A stretch of DNA of 64,000 bases from Rhodospirillum sp. (GTDB taxonomy: Bacteria; Pseudomonadota; Alphaproteobacteria; Rhodospirillales; Rhodospirillaceae), in the NCBI GenBank assembly GCA_021741145.1, contig JAIOYK010000005.1, positions 1 through 64,000 on the forward strand. Direction: 5' to 3'. A model generated the notes under the pieces. It was not told the DNA's origin. It saw nothing but the letters and a program-made list of their open reading frames with translations, and made no database searches. The translations under genes were made by a program, and so were the position numbers. Positions 26,831 to 36,100 of the stretch are shown one piece after another. How positions within the stretch are numbered: the first letter of the stretch is position 1; each line of letters starts with the position of its first letter.

Positions 26831-26869
26831 GTCCACTCCATGGGCGCCGGAAACGGGCCCCATGTGGAC
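26831..26869 (+). promoter_or_regulatory. Structured 5' leader of the Hsp20 gene (possible RNA thermometer)
   Basis: GTCCAC (26831-26836) pairs with GTGGAC (26864-26869), and ATGGG (26840-26844) pairs with CCCAT (26859-26863), making a long hairpin in the leader. GGACCGGTCC (26825-26834) is a palindrome that could form alternative pairings with CGGACC near 26876. The ribosome-binding site GAGGAGGA follows at 26915. Small heat-shock genes in rhizobia use ROSE-type thermometers; this one has no classical ROSE motif that I can confirm. Confidence 0.4.
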
Positions 26870-26928
26870 TCGCTCCGGACCCGAGGAGGCACAGCCCCCT
26901 TGAGTCGCCACCACCGAGGAGGACGCAG

Positions 26929-27408
26929 GTGACCAGAGTATCCGTATTCAACAGCCCGCTTCTGCTGGGGTTCGACCATTTCGAGCGCGTGCTCGACCGG
27001 GTGTCCAAGAACCAAGCGGAGGGCTATCCCCCCTATAATATCGAGCAGACCAGCGAAATTGGCCTGAGGATCACCCTGGCCGTCGCCGGATTCGCCGAAT
27101 CGGACCTGTCCGTGGCGGTCGAGGACAATCAACTCGTCATCCGCGGCAAACGCCAGAACGACGATTGCGAACGGATCTATCTGCACCGGGGGATCGCCTC
27201 GCGTCAGTTCCAGCGGGCCTTTGTCCTCGCCGAGGGGATCGAGATCTCCGGGGCAAGCCTGGAGAATGGCTTGCTGCACATCGACCTGGAGCGCCCCATT
27301 CCCGAGTCGAAAGTACGCCATATCCCCATCGACGCGAAGGGCACCAAGGGCAAGGGAGCGCCATCACGCGCCATTGATGTATCCGCCCAAGCGCGGGAAG
27401 AGGATTAA
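26929..27408 (+). CDS. Small heat-shock protein (Hsp20/alpha-crystallin, IbpA-like)
   Basis: The 159-residue ATP-independent chaperone holds unfolding proteins in the cytoplasm. The alpha-crystallin domain spans about residues 30-135, with YPPYNIEQTSE at its start and ENGLLHIDLERPIPE at its end. The GTG at 26929 is chosen because GAGGAGGA precedes it by six bases and the protein then starts MTRVSVFNSPLLLGFDHFERVLD, the usual alphaproteobacterial IbpA form; the frame stays open much further upstream with implausible sequence. It is followed by a DUF1150 gene, its conserved partner in this class. Confidence 0.95.
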   Translation: MTRVSVFNSPLLLGFDHFERVLDRVSKNQAEGYPPYNIEQTSEIGLRITLAVAGFAESDLSVAVEDNQLVIRGKRQNDDCERIYLHRGIASRQFQRAFVLAEGIEISGASLENGLLHIDLERPIPESKVRHIPIDAKGTKGKGAPSRAIDVSAQAREED

Positions 27409-27492
27409 CCGCCTGTCCACCGGATCGGTGGTAGGGTTTTTGAAGCGATGCCCATAGGGGGTCGCATACGAGGAAAACGGGAGATTGTCACC

Positions 27493-27744
27493 ATGACGAC
27501 CGTCAAGACGACACCGGCCCATCAGGATGCGGTCCAGAGCCCATCCATCAATCCCGAGGAATTGGCCGTCCTTGGCATGAACGCCATCGCCTATGCCCGC
27601 CTCTCCACCGTGGAACACGATGGTCCGGCGGAGGGCTTCACCATCCACGCCGCCAATGGCGCGCGTATTGGGTGGGCGCCCAGCCTGGATCTGGCGAATG
27701 CCGCGATCGTGCAACACGATATGAGGCCCATGCCCGTCCATTGA
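27493..27744 (+). CDS. DUF1150 family protein
   Basis: The 83-residue acidic protein belongs to an alphaproteobacterial family of unknown function, recognisable from NPEELAVLGMNAIAYAR and from its place directly after an Hsp20 gene, 84 bases downstream and on the same strand. The ATG at 27493 starts MTTVKTTPAHQDAV; the frame is open 45 bases further upstream. A heat-shock-related role is inferred only from synteny. Confidence 0.88.
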   Translation: MTTVKTTPAHQDAVQSPSINPEELAVLGMNAIAYARLSTVEHDGPAEGFTIHAANGARIGWAPSLDLANAAIVQHDMRPMPVH

Positions 27745-27875
27745 CGGGCGAGAGTTAGGCATCCGTCCCGTGATGGGCGAGAGCTCGGCGTCCGTCCCTT
27801 GACGGGTGTGGTCTTCCGCCCGTCAAGCGGAGAGCCCGTCGACTCAGGGCAATCGACTCAGGGCAATCGACTCAG
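27736..27875. repeat. Degenerate direct repeats downstream of DUF1150
   Basis: Three diverged units begin with CCGTCCnnTGAnGGG (near 27736, 27765 and 27794); in each the CCGTC and GACGG parts can pair as a small hairpin. A 14-base unit GACTCAGGGCAATC is then repeated two and a half times (27840-27878), running into the stop of the converging chemoreceptor gene. Both look like recent local duplications. Confidence 0.7.
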
Positions 27876-30283
27876 GTCAATGTCTCGAGGATGGTTTGAG
27901 TCATTTCGCCCTTTTCGAACTCCAGCCGGACCCAGTCCCGAGTCTGCTCGACAACCTTTCCCGTCGGTTTGGAACCGTTCGGCAAATTGATGGTGAGCTT
28001 GCTCCCCTGGGGCAGGCTTGCCGTTATCTGGGTGAGGCGGGCGCCCCCCAAACTGATGTCTTCCAAGACACAGGGGTCGGTTTGGGCGGACGCGTCCACG
28101 GCGCAGGTGACATTGATCTGGAACCGTTCGGTCTTGCGTCGGTCCACGTCCTTGGTGCTTGTCCGAACCACGGCGATCAAGGTCTTGCGCAGGTCTTCGA
28201 TGGAGTCCGCGACGTCGGACGCGCCCTGGCGCATGGTCGTGGCGCGGTCACCATTGGCCCGGGCATCGTCCGAGACCTCGGTGATCCGAGTCGCGACTTC
28301 CCGCGCCGACTCCGCGGTTTGACTGACATTGCGGGAAATCTCCCGGGTCGCCGCGCCCTGTTCCTCCATGGCCGCGGCGATGGCTTCCGAAATGTGGTCC
28401 ATATCCTGGATGGTAACCCCGATTTCATCCACGGCGACGACCGCGGATCGAGTGGCCGTCTGGATGTCGGCGATGCGCCGGGTGATTTCCTCGGTGGAGC
28501 GGGCGGTTTGATTGGCCAAGTTCTTGACCTCTCCGGCGACCACCGAGAAGCCCTTACCGGCTTCGCCCGCCCGGGCCGCCTCGATGGTGGCATTCAAGGC
28601 CAGCAGATTGGTCTGGCTGGCGATATCGCTGATCAGACCGGTCACTTCGCCAATCCGCTCCACGGTTTCATTCAATTTGGCGATGGTGCCGCGAGCCCGC
28701 TCCCCGGCGTCCACGGCCTTGGACGTGATATCCGTCGCCCGTGTGATTTGGGTGGAAATTTCGTCGATGGAGGCGGTCATTTCCTCGGTCGCCGCCGTGA
28801 CCGCCTCGGCGTTGGCCAGGGCTTCCTCCGCGGCCGCCGCGACGCCGGAGGCGTTTTTCGCCACTTTCGTGGCGTTCGCGGCCATGTTGGTGGCCGTTTC
28901 GCTCATGTCGTCGGTCCGATGGGCGACGGCGTTGACGGCTTGACGGGTTTCCCGCTCCACCGTTTCGGCCATGGCTCGCAGAGCCGCCGTTTTCTGGTCT
29001 TCCGCGGCCTGACGGTCCAATTCCTGCTGCTCGCGGAGACGCGCGGTTTCGACTCCGGACCGTCTCAGCACGTCCACGGCCTTGGCGATGTCTCCCAGTT
29101 CGTCGGGCCGCGCCTGACCGGGAACATCGACCTCGTACTCCTCGGCTTTCAAGCGCCCCATAACGGAGGTCAAGGCCTGGATCGGGCGGGTGAGGGAGCG
29201 GGAGAACAGGATGCCGATCACGAGCAGAAGACCCGCGGCGATGGTTGTCACAAGAAAGATCGACCTGGTCAGGGCGCGGGTGGGGGCGAGCATTTCCTCC
29301 TCGTCCTGTTCGGCGAGCAGGGCCCAGCGCACCCCCAGAATATCAACCGGCATGGCCGTGGCGGCCACGGGAATCCCCTTATAATCGTCGAAAACCCCCT
29401 GGACATGCTCCCCGGACAGGGCGGCCGCGACCTGTGGCGTGTCCACGGCCTGGCTCAGGATCGTGCTCTCCTTGGAAAAACGGCTGTCGGTGCGCATGGT
29501 CCGGTCCCCACCCACGAGATAGGTCTCCCCCGTTTCCCCAAGACCGACATGCGCCTGCATCAGGTGGTCGATCCGCTCCACGGGCATCTGGAAGGCCAGA
29601 ACGCCCATAAGCGTCCCATCGTCGGGGTCGATGATGGGTGTGGAAATGAAGCTGGCCGGGACGCCGTGGCTGGGAGCGTAAGAGGCGAAGTCGAAGAAAG
29701 CCACCGAGCCGGGCTTGGCGGAGTCCCGGGCCGCGCGGAAGACGTTCCCCAGGTCCGTGTCGGCCCATTGCCCCGTGACCAGGTTGGTGGCGTAGTCCAA
29801 CTCCTTGAACACCGTGTAGACGAGGTTGCCCTTGGGATCGAACAGGAAGATGTCGTAGTAACCCTTCGCGCGCAGCAGATTCCGGAACCAGGGATGCCAC
29901 CGGCGATGGGCCGCGCTATAGGCGGATCCATCCGACGCCGCGTCCAGGTCTTCCTTGTGGCCCGTGGGATTGGGATTGTCCGTGATATACAGGGTTTGCA
30001 AGTGCTCAGTCCGGTCAAACCCCAGGGCGGTCCAACCGGTCATGAATTCGCTCAGAGCCATGCGGGTCCCCGGCCCCGCGGCCAGCGTCGTCAGATCCTC
30101 CTCGATCCCCTTGAAATATTGGGTCAACTCGGAAGCGCGGGACGTGAGAACCGCGGAGAGCTTCGATTGCGTCTCGGTCACCAAGGCGTCGCGGGCCCTG
30201 AGATAGGACGACGTGGCTTGTCCGATAAGGGCCAAGAGGCCAAGCCCGACGATCAACAGGGGAATGCGAATGCTGAGACGCAT
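27872..30283 (-). CDS. Methyl-accepting chemotaxis protein with a double Cache sensor and C-terminal PilZ domain
   Basis: The 803-residue receptor has a transmembrane helix at about residues 5-22, a large periplasmic dCache domain (about 30-350), a second transmembrane segment ([19 protein letters not shown]), HAMP and the signalling coiled coil. The conserved tip lies around [16 protein letters not shown]. The last 95 residues form a PilZ domain with the c-di-GMP motif RRKTERF and the later DISLGGA (D/NxSxxG). A chemoreceptor that binds c-di-GMP is thus predicted. Short direct repeats overlap the 3' end of the gene. Met25 of the open frame is used as the start because it directly precedes the first helix. 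Confidence 0.92.
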   Translation of the reverse strand: MRLSIRIPLLIVGLGLLALIGQATSSYLRARDALVTETQSKLSAVLTSRASELTQYFKGIEEDLTTLAAGPGTRMALSEFMTGWTALGFDRTEHLQTLYITDNPNPTGHKEDLDAASDGSAYSAAHRRWHPWFRNLLRAKGYYDIFLFDPKGNLVYTVFKELDYATNLVTGQWADTDLGNVFRAARDSAKPGSVAFFDFASYAPSHGVPASFISTPIIDPDDGTLMGVLAFQMPVERIDHLMQAHVGLGETGETYLVGGDRTMRTDSRFSKESTILSQAVDTPQVAAALSGEHVQGVFDDYKGIPVAATAMPVDILGVRWALLAEQDEEEMLAPTRALTRSIFLVTTIAAGLLLVIGILFSRSLTRPIQALTSVMGRLKAEEYEVDVPGQARPDELGDIAKAVDVLRRSGVETARLREQQELDRQAAEDQKTAALRAMAETVERETRQAVNAVAHRTDDMSETATNMAANATKVAKNASGVAAAAEEALANAEAVTAATEEMTASIDEISTQITRATDITSKAVDAGERARGTIAKLNETVERIGEVTGLISDIASQTNLLALNATIEAARAGEAGKGFSVVAGEVKNLANQTARSTEEITRRIADIQTATRSAVVAVDEIGVTIQDMDHISEAIAAAMEEQGAATREISRNVSQTAESAREVATRITEVSDDARANGDRATTMRQGASDVADSIEDLRKTLIAVVRTSTKDVDRRKTERFQINVTCAVDASAQTDPCVLEDISLGGARLTQITASLPQGSKLTINLPNGSKPTGKVVEQTRDWVRLEFEKGEMTQTILETLT

Positions 30284-30420
30284 GGCTTGGCTCTTTCTGA
30301 ATGCGAGGAGGGGAAAGATCAACAATGCCCGGAACAAAATAGGTAAAGGATTCAACGGTAAACCCTAGCCCCCGCCTAAAGAAAGCAGTATTTTTTCAAA
30401 ACCTTAGAGCCCGACTTAAA

Positions 30421-30815
30421 ACTCGATGGGGGATGGCAATATCTTGTGATCCTTCTGGTCGTAAGGCGGATGTGGGCGGCATTGGGCCATGCCTCGGCTG
30501 AGAAGGTTGATTTCTCCCAATCCTTGGCGAGACGTTGGCGTCGCCCAAGCCAGGCGAAGGTACGTTCAATCCCCCAGTGCCGGGGTAGGATCTCGAAACC
30601 CTTGGCCTTCTCGGTACGTTTTACGATCTCCAGGGTCCACTTGCCGAGTTTCTCCAAGGATCCCGGAGTTTGGGTCCGGCATAGCCGCCATCGGCGACCA
30701 CATGGCGCGGCCAAGGACAGGATTTTCGGATGGGGGCGAGAACGGCGGGAGCGCCATCTCGATCCTGAATATCGGCGGCATGAATGACGATGCCAAAGCG
30801 CAAGCCGACGGTATC
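30421..30815 (-). pseudogene. 3' part of an IS5-family transposase, frameshifted (minus copy)
   Basis: The minus strand encodes [19 protein letters not shown] and [12 protein letters not shown] in one frame (30803-30660), then shifts frame into [37 protein letters not shown] and [14 protein letters not shown]. These are the catalytic DDE centre and C-terminus of IS5 transposases. The whole N-terminal half is missing at the junction with the opposing copy, and at least one frameshift breaks what remains. Confidence 0.88.
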
Positions 30816-31537
30816 GACGCGGATCCATGAGCGGCATGGGCTGCGCTATCCAAGCGACCTGACGGATGATGAATTGGCGCTGGTGGAGCCGCTGATCCCA
30901 CCTGCGAAACGGGGCGGTCGTCAGCGAACGGTGGACGTCCGTGAGGTGTTGAACGGCGTGCTTTATGTTCCGATGACCGGCTGTCAGTGGCGGGCCTTGC
31001 CCAAGGACCCGCCGCCCAGGAGTACGGTGCATGAATATCTTGGGCTGAGGGAGTGGGACGGCGCTCTGACCCGGATCCACCACGTCCTATTTGTCGAGGT
31101 CCGCGAGATGGCCGGAAAGGAGGCCAGCCCAACGGCGGCGATTATCGACAGCCAAAGCGTCAAAGGCGCGGAAAAAGGGGGGCGCGGATCCAACCCGCCG
31201 ACACCCAAGACCGCGATGGGGCATTGCCGGTCCTGAAAGACGTCCGTCGTCTGTTCCCATTCATTAAGCGCGTCTTCGCTGACGGCGGTTATCAAGGCAC
31301 CGACACGGCGGCGGCAGTGCGCCAACTCGGAGCTTGGCACCTGGAAATTGTCAAGCGCTCCGATACCGCGAAGGGGTTCCGAACCGCTGGATCGTGGAGC
31401 GCACCTTCGGCTGGCTGGGGCGGTGTCGTCGTCTTGCCAAGGACTTCGAAAACTTGTCCCGGATGGCATTGGCCTTCCCACGTCTGGCCCTGATCCGCCT
31501 CATGCTGCGTAGAGTTATAAGAGGCTACAATACATAG
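30784..31537 (+). pseudogene. IS5-family transposase with internal deletion and frameshifts (plus copy)
   Basis: The 5' half is well preserved ([64 protein letters not shown]) in the frame starting at 30784. After GAEKGGRG a segment normally spanning about 30 residues is missing, and the reading jumps to ADTQDRDGALPVLKDVRRLF and [14 protein letters not shown] in another frame. A further shift leads to [20 protein letters not shown] and [15 protein letters not shown]. Three frames are needed to read the protein, so it is inactive. Confidence 0.9.
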
Positions 31538-31731
31538 ATAACTTTGCGGACGGACTCAGACGGGTTAACGTCAAGTGTTAGTTCCCGCCCATTGAGCAAA
31601 AAAAAATGATGGATTTTTGTCGTTTTTTCAGATTCGAAAGTCAGGAAAGACAATTCAGCGGAGTCCCTTTGATCCGTCCTTGATAGAGCCAATCGGAGGT
31701 GAGTGAAGAGAGAGCGGAACGTTCCGCTGGC

Positions 31732-34128
31732 TCATCCTCCCGTTGGCACGCGCACGGTTATGGTGGTGCCTTCACCGGGGACGCTGATCAGCTCGATCGT
31801 ACCACCATGCAATTCCACGAAGCGGCGGACCAGGGTCAGGCCCAGACCGGCGCCCTCGGACCGGAGACCCTTGGCGAAGCTGTCGAAGGCCCGGGCCATT
31901 TGCGCCTCGTCCATGCCCTGCCCCGTATCGGCCACGGTAAAAACCATCTCGCCCCGGTTGGGGCTTTCCCCTTCGCCCAGGGCCTCTCGCTGGACGGCGA
32001 GGGTCACCTGTCCGCCCTGCTCCGAATGGGTGATCGCATTGGCCATCAGGTGGTAGAGGACCTGCTTGATCCGGGTTTCATCGGCGACGATCCATCCAGC
32101 GTCGGGGGGACAATCGAAATGTAGGGTGATGCCCCGGCGTTTGGCGGCTTCCCGCACCAGGGCCAGGACCGCGGCGAGGGCGGCGTGGACGTCGAAGGCA
32201 TCCAGGTCCAGGGTCAGGTTGCCCGCGTCGATGCTCGCCAAGTCCGTAATATCGTCGATCAGTCGGGTGACCTGCCCCGCGGTTTGGGCAATGACCTGGG
32301 CATAATCCTTCTGGCGCGGGTTCAGGTCGCCGTAATAGCCCTCCGCCAGGATCTCGGCGAAGCCCCCCACCGTGGTCAGGGGCGTGCGCAACTCGAAGGA
32401 TACGTTGGCGATGAACTCGCTTTTCATGCGGTCCGCGGCTCTGAGGGCGTCGGTGCGCTCGCGCAGGGCCTGTTCGACCCGCGCCCGGTCGGTGATGTCG
32501 ACCATCGACAGCAGCAGCCCCCCGTCGGGCAAGGGGACCGTCGCGTAATCCAGGTGGCGGCCGTCGGTCCGGATCACACGGCCCGTGAGGGGCCCCCGCC
32601 CGGCGCCGCCACCAGTCAGACGGCGGCCCAAAATCTCCCAATCCTCGCCGCCCTGGCCCGCGGCGGCCAAACGGGCCACGAGCTCCGAAGCCAGGGGCGT
32701 GTCGTCCGGGTGGTCCAGTCCCCAAAGGGCGGCGAAAGCCGGGTTGGACAGGCGGAGGCGGCCATCGGTCCCGAAAACGGCCACGGACTCGTGCAGATGA
32801 TCCAATGTCTCCCGTTGGACCGCGGTCAACTGATTGTAGGACCGCTCCATGGCCAAGCTGTCGGTAACGTCCTCGTAGGTGGCCAGCAACCCGCCAAGGG
32901 GGTGGGGGGCGAGAATCCGCCGCAGGGTCGCCCCATCGGGCAGGTGCAGGATGTCCTCCCGGGGACGAAGGAGCTTGGTGAACAGCGCCACCTCTCCAGA
33001 CTTGAAGGCGGGAAAGTCGGCGACCTCGGGCAGGCGCCGGGCCTCGCGCAGGCGTTCCAGGAAATCACCGTAGGAGGGATTTTCCTCCAGCCAATCGCCG
33101 TCCAGTCTCCACAGGCTCGCGAAGGCGGCGTTGTGGAAAGCCAAACGGGTCGCGCCGTCAAAGATGGCGATGGCCGACCCCAGGCGTTCGAGCACGGCGC
33201 CATGGGCCTCGGTTTCCTGGGACAGGCGGTCCTCCACCTCCTCCAGGGCGGTGAAGTCCTGAGCGACACCAACCGTCTGTCCCGCCAGGGGACCGGAGGG
33301 AATGGGCGTCTCGGTGATCTCCACCAGCTTGCGCTCCCCCGCCAGGACGGCGTGGAAGCGGGCATGGCTGGGCCACCCCGCGGCACGGGCCCGGGCGGCC
33401 AGGGCACGCATCTCCTGTCCGGTCCCGCCGGACGCCAGCTCCCGCCGAGCCTCCACCGCGTCCAAGGGGTCCTCCAGGCCCAGGGCCCGGGCATGGGCCA
33501 AGTTGCAGGCGACGATGGTCAGACTGTCATCCCGCACCCAGACCGGCACGGGCAGGCCGTCGAGAAGGCCCCGCAGACGATCCCGGTCGGCTTCCAGGGC
33601 CGCGACCTGATCGCTCAGGGTCTCCAGCGCCCAGGCGGCGTCGGTAACGTCCCGGACCCACAGCAGATCAGCCAGCTCCGTCCCCTGTTCCACGGCGGCA
33701 CGGATCCCCGTTACCCGCAGACGGCGGCCCAAATCCGCGTGGAACACCTCCAACTGGAAGCCGGCGCCATCCGACCGCAAGCGGGCCACCCGTTCAGCAA
33801 GAAGACGGGCGTCATCCTCGCGTAGTACGGCCAGCAGATCCGAGAAGGTGGCGTCCAGGCCCGAGGACAGGCGGGCCAGAACGGCGAGGCGGCGGGAACA
33901 GACCGCCGTCCCCGCCCGGGGACCGGAGAGCAGCCAGAGGAAATACCCGTCGTCGGCGGTATAGAGGGTCTCGCGGAGGCTGTCGGCCTCGGCGCGGGCG
34001 ATGTCCCTTTGTCCCTCGGCCTTCAGCCAGGCCCGCCGCCAGCGCAGGGCGATCCACCCCGCGGCCACGGCGACGGCACCCGCCGCCAGGGTCAGAACGG
34101 GGGCGGGGAGGAGGGGGTCAGCGGGCAT
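31732..34128 (-). CDS. DivL-like multi-PAS sensor kinase lacking the phospho-acceptor histidine
   Basis: The 798-residue protein has an N-terminal membrane anchor (residues 9-29), several PAS-like modules (about 45-165, 185-295, 305-425, 440-550), a HisKA-like dimerisation domain and a C-terminal HATPase. In the HisKA motif FIANVSFELRTPLTT the invariant histidine is Phe578 (codon TTC at 32395-32397). The ATP-binding N box (MANAITHS), G1 (DTGQGM) and G2 (GAGLGL) are intact. Length, membrane anchor, PAS array and loss of the histidine all match DivL, the alphaproteobacterial CckA-controlling pseudokinase in which the residue is Tyr. Orthology is inferred. It is divergent from a SulP transporter. 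Confidence 0.85.
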   Translation of the reverse strand: MPADPLLPAPVLTLAAGAVAVAAGWIALRWRRAWLKAEGQRDIARAEADSLRETLYTADDGYFLWLLSGPRAGTAVCSRRLAVLARLSSGLDATFSDLLAVLREDDARLLAERVARLRSDGAGFQLEVFHADLGRRLRVTGIRAAVEQGTELADLLWVRDVTDAAWALETLSDQVAALEADRDRLRGLLDGLPVPVWVRDDSLTIVACNLAHARALGLEDPLDAVEARRELASGGTGQEMRALAARARAAGWPSHARFHAVLAGERKLVEITETPIPSGPLAGQTVGVAQDFTALEEVEDRLSQETEAHGAVLERLGSAIAIFDGATRLAFHNAAFASLWRLDGDWLEENPSYGDFLERLREARRLPEVADFPAFKSGEVALFTKLLRPREDILHLPDGATLRRILAPHPLGGLLATYEDVTDSLAMERSYNQLTAVQRETLDHLHESVAVFGTDGRLRLSNPAFAALWGLDHPDDTPLASELVARLAAAGQGGEDWEILGRRLTGGGAGRGPLTGRVIRTDGRHLDYATVPLPDGGLLLSMVDITDRARVEQALRERTDALRAADRMKSEFIANVSFELRTPLTTVGGFAEILAEGYYGDLNPRQKDYAQVIAQTAGQVTRLIDDITDLASIDAGNLTLDLDAFDVHAALAAVLALVREAAKRRGITLHFDCPPDAGWIVADETRIKQVLYHLMANAITHSEQGGQVTLAVQREALGEGESPNRGEMVFTVADTGQGMDEAQMARAFDSFAKGLRSEGAGLGLTLVRRFVELHGGTIELISVPGEGTTITVRVPTGG

Positions 34129-34384
34129 GGGGCGCGGGGCGATGGGGCATGAACAAGGGGGCCGGGGTGAGTCGGAGGGAGCGTCAGCCTGGGCGTTGGC
34201 CGCGAAAAATGCAAGCGGCCAAGGAACACCACCTCTCCCATTTCCCGCGGGCGGGGTGGCGTGCTATGCCAGCGAACAAGAGCAACAAAAAAGCGTTCAT
34301 TGGCGGGGCCAAGGCATCCGCCACCCGGTCACCCCGCCAGACATGAAAAGGGGCCGGGAAACTCTGAATCGAGGAATTCTCGCC

Positions 34385-36100
34385 ATGGACCATATCGCGA
34401 GGGGAGCCCCCCCCGACCGCGCGTCCTTCATCGACCTGTTCACCCCCAAACTCATCACGACGCTGCGGGAAAACCAGGGGATCGCCGGACTGAAAGCCGA
34501 CGCCCTGGCCGGACTCACCGTGGCCATTGTCGCCCTGCCCCTGTCCATGGCCATCGCCATCGCCTCGGGCGTGGGTCCCGAGCGGGGGCTTTATACCGCC
34601 ATCGTTGGCGGCGCCCTGGTCTCCGCCCTGGGAGGAAGTCGGTTCCAGATCGGCGGTCCGGCGGGGGCTTTCATTATCCTCGTTGCCTCCACGGTCCAAC
34701 GCCAAGGGGTCGACGGGCTGATTCTCGCGACGTTCCTATCGGGTCTGTTTCTCTTGGCCATGGGATTTCTGCGGTTCGGGACTTACATCAAGTTTATTCC
34801 GTTCCCCGTGACCGTCGGGTTCACCGCCGGAATCGCGGTGATCATTTTTCTCAGTCAGGTCCGGGATCTCTTGGGGCTCGATCTGGTCGAGGGGGGTGGG
34901 GGGAGTGACGGGCTGACCGCCCGCCTCGTAACCTTGGCCGACGGGTTACCCTCCATCGATCCGGTGACCGCCGTCCTGGCATTCGGAACCATCGGGCTCA
35001 TCCTGTTCCTGCGACAATTGGCGCCGGGGTGGCCGGGCATGCTCATCGCCGTGACCCTGGGGGGAGGAATCGCCTGGGGGCTGGGATTGCCGGTGGAAAC
35101 CATCGGGTCCCGCTTCGGGGAAATCCCCGCGGGTCTGCCCGCCCCGCGTCTGCCCGATCTGTCGATGGAGCGGATCCTGGCCATCCTGCCCGACGCGGGG
35201 GCCTTCGCCCTGCTGGGCGCCATCGAAAGCCTGCTCTCGGCCGTGGTCGCCGACGGCATGACCGGGCGCCGCCACCGGTCCAATTGCGAACTGGTGGGGC
35301 AAGGGGTGGCCAATATGGGCTCCGCTCTGTTCGGCGGCATCTGCGTCACCGGCACCATCGCCCGGACGGCGACCAATGTGCGGGCCGGAGCCTGGAGCCC
35401 CTTCGCGGGAGTGTTCCACTCCCTGTTCCTGCTGGTCTTCCTGATGGTGGCCGCGCCGCTGGCGGCTTTCATCCCCCTGGCCTGTCTGGCGGGGGTCCTG
35501 GCCCTGGTGGCCTGGAACATGGTGGAACGCCACGCTATCGCCATCCTGATGCGGACCTCCTGGGGGGACGCCCTGGTCCTGTCCGTCACGTTCCTGCTGA
35601 CTCTGTTCCGGGACCTGACCGAGGGAATCCTGGCGGGTTTTCTGTTGGGAACGCTTCTGTTCGTCCACCGCATGTCTCAGAGTATTCAGGTGTCCGCCCT
35701 CCAGCCCTTCGTGGCGGAGGATCAGGCCGATGGCGCGCCCGCGGACCGTGAAGCCTACGAGGGCGGCGCCGCGGATCCCTCCGTGGTGGTCTATCGCATC
35801 TCCGGCGCGTTGTTCTTCGGGGCGGCGGCCAATGTGAGCGCGATCCTCGACCGCATCGCCGACCGGCGTCAGGCCTTCGTGTTGGACTTTACCGCGGTGC
35901 CCTTCCTCGACTCAACGGGCGCCAACGCCATCGAGGGCGCGGCCAGAAAGGCGGTTCGCCAGGGGGTTCGGCTGTATATCTCTGGCGCATCGCCGGAAAT
36001 TCGCGCCGCCTTGGCCGCCCATGGGGTCAAGCCACCGCTCGCCCATGTCACCGCGACGGTGGAGGAAGCCCTTTCCCTGGAGGGAGATCGGGAAGGCTAA
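34385..36100 (+). CDS. SulP-family anion transporter with STAS domain
   Basis: The 571-residue inner-membrane transporter of the SLC26/SulP family may carry sulfate, bicarbonate or another anion. The N-terminal domain holds 10-12 hydrophobic segments, with the sulfate-transporter signature region around ADALAGLTVAIVALPLSMAI. A cytoplasmic STAS domain lies at about 460-565, including FLDSTGANAIEG. The ATG at 34385 follows GAGGAATTCTCGCC, a good ribosome-binding site; the frame is open far upstream in antisense sequence. The stop overlaps that of the converging EEP gene by four bases. No carbonic anhydrase is adjacent, so the substrate is open. Confidence 0.92.
   Translation: MDHIARGAPPDRASFIDLFTPKLITTLRENQGIAGLKADALAGLTVAIVALPLSMAIAIASGVGPERGLYTAIVGGALVSALGGSRFQIGGPAGAFIILVASTVQRQGVDGLILATFLSGLFLLAMGFLRFGTYIKFIPFPVTVGFTAGIAVIIFLSQVRDLLGLDLVEGGGGSDGLTARLVTLADGLPSIDPVTAVLAFGTIGLILFLRQLAPGWPGMLIAVTLGGGIAWGLGLPVETIGSRFGEIPAGLPAPRLPDLSMERILAILPDAGAFALLGAIESLLSAVVADGMTGRRHRSNCELVGQGVANMGSALFGGICVTGTIARTATNVRAGAWSPFAGVFHSLFLLVFLMVAAPLAAFIPLACLAGVLALVAWNMVERHAIAILMRTSWGDALVLSVTFLLTLFRDLTEGILAGFLLGTLLFVHRMSQSIQVSALQPFVAEDQADGAPADREAYEGGAADPSVVVYRISGALFFGAAANVSAILDRIADRRQAFVLDFTAVPFLDSTGANAIEGAARKAVRQGVRLYISGASPEIRAALAAHGVKPPLAHVTATVEEALSLEGDREG

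Larger units (their letters stand above)
30404..31560. mobile_element. Head-to-head remnant of two IS5-family elements
   Basis: Two broken IS5-type transposase copies point outward from a junction near 30815. The left one runs on the minus strand and the right one on the plus strand. The outer ends are related: read outward, the left edge is GTTTTAAGTCGGGCTCTAA and the right edge ACTTTGCGGACGGACTCAGA, sharing the TTT...G..CGG.CTC pattern of terminal repeats. No matching target duplication is seen. Neither copy is intact, so the element cannot move by itself. Confidence 0.85.

Noticed and set aside
30404-31560. An active insertion sequence
   Set aside because: Both transposase copies need several frames to be read and each lacks essential parts; no target duplication is visible.
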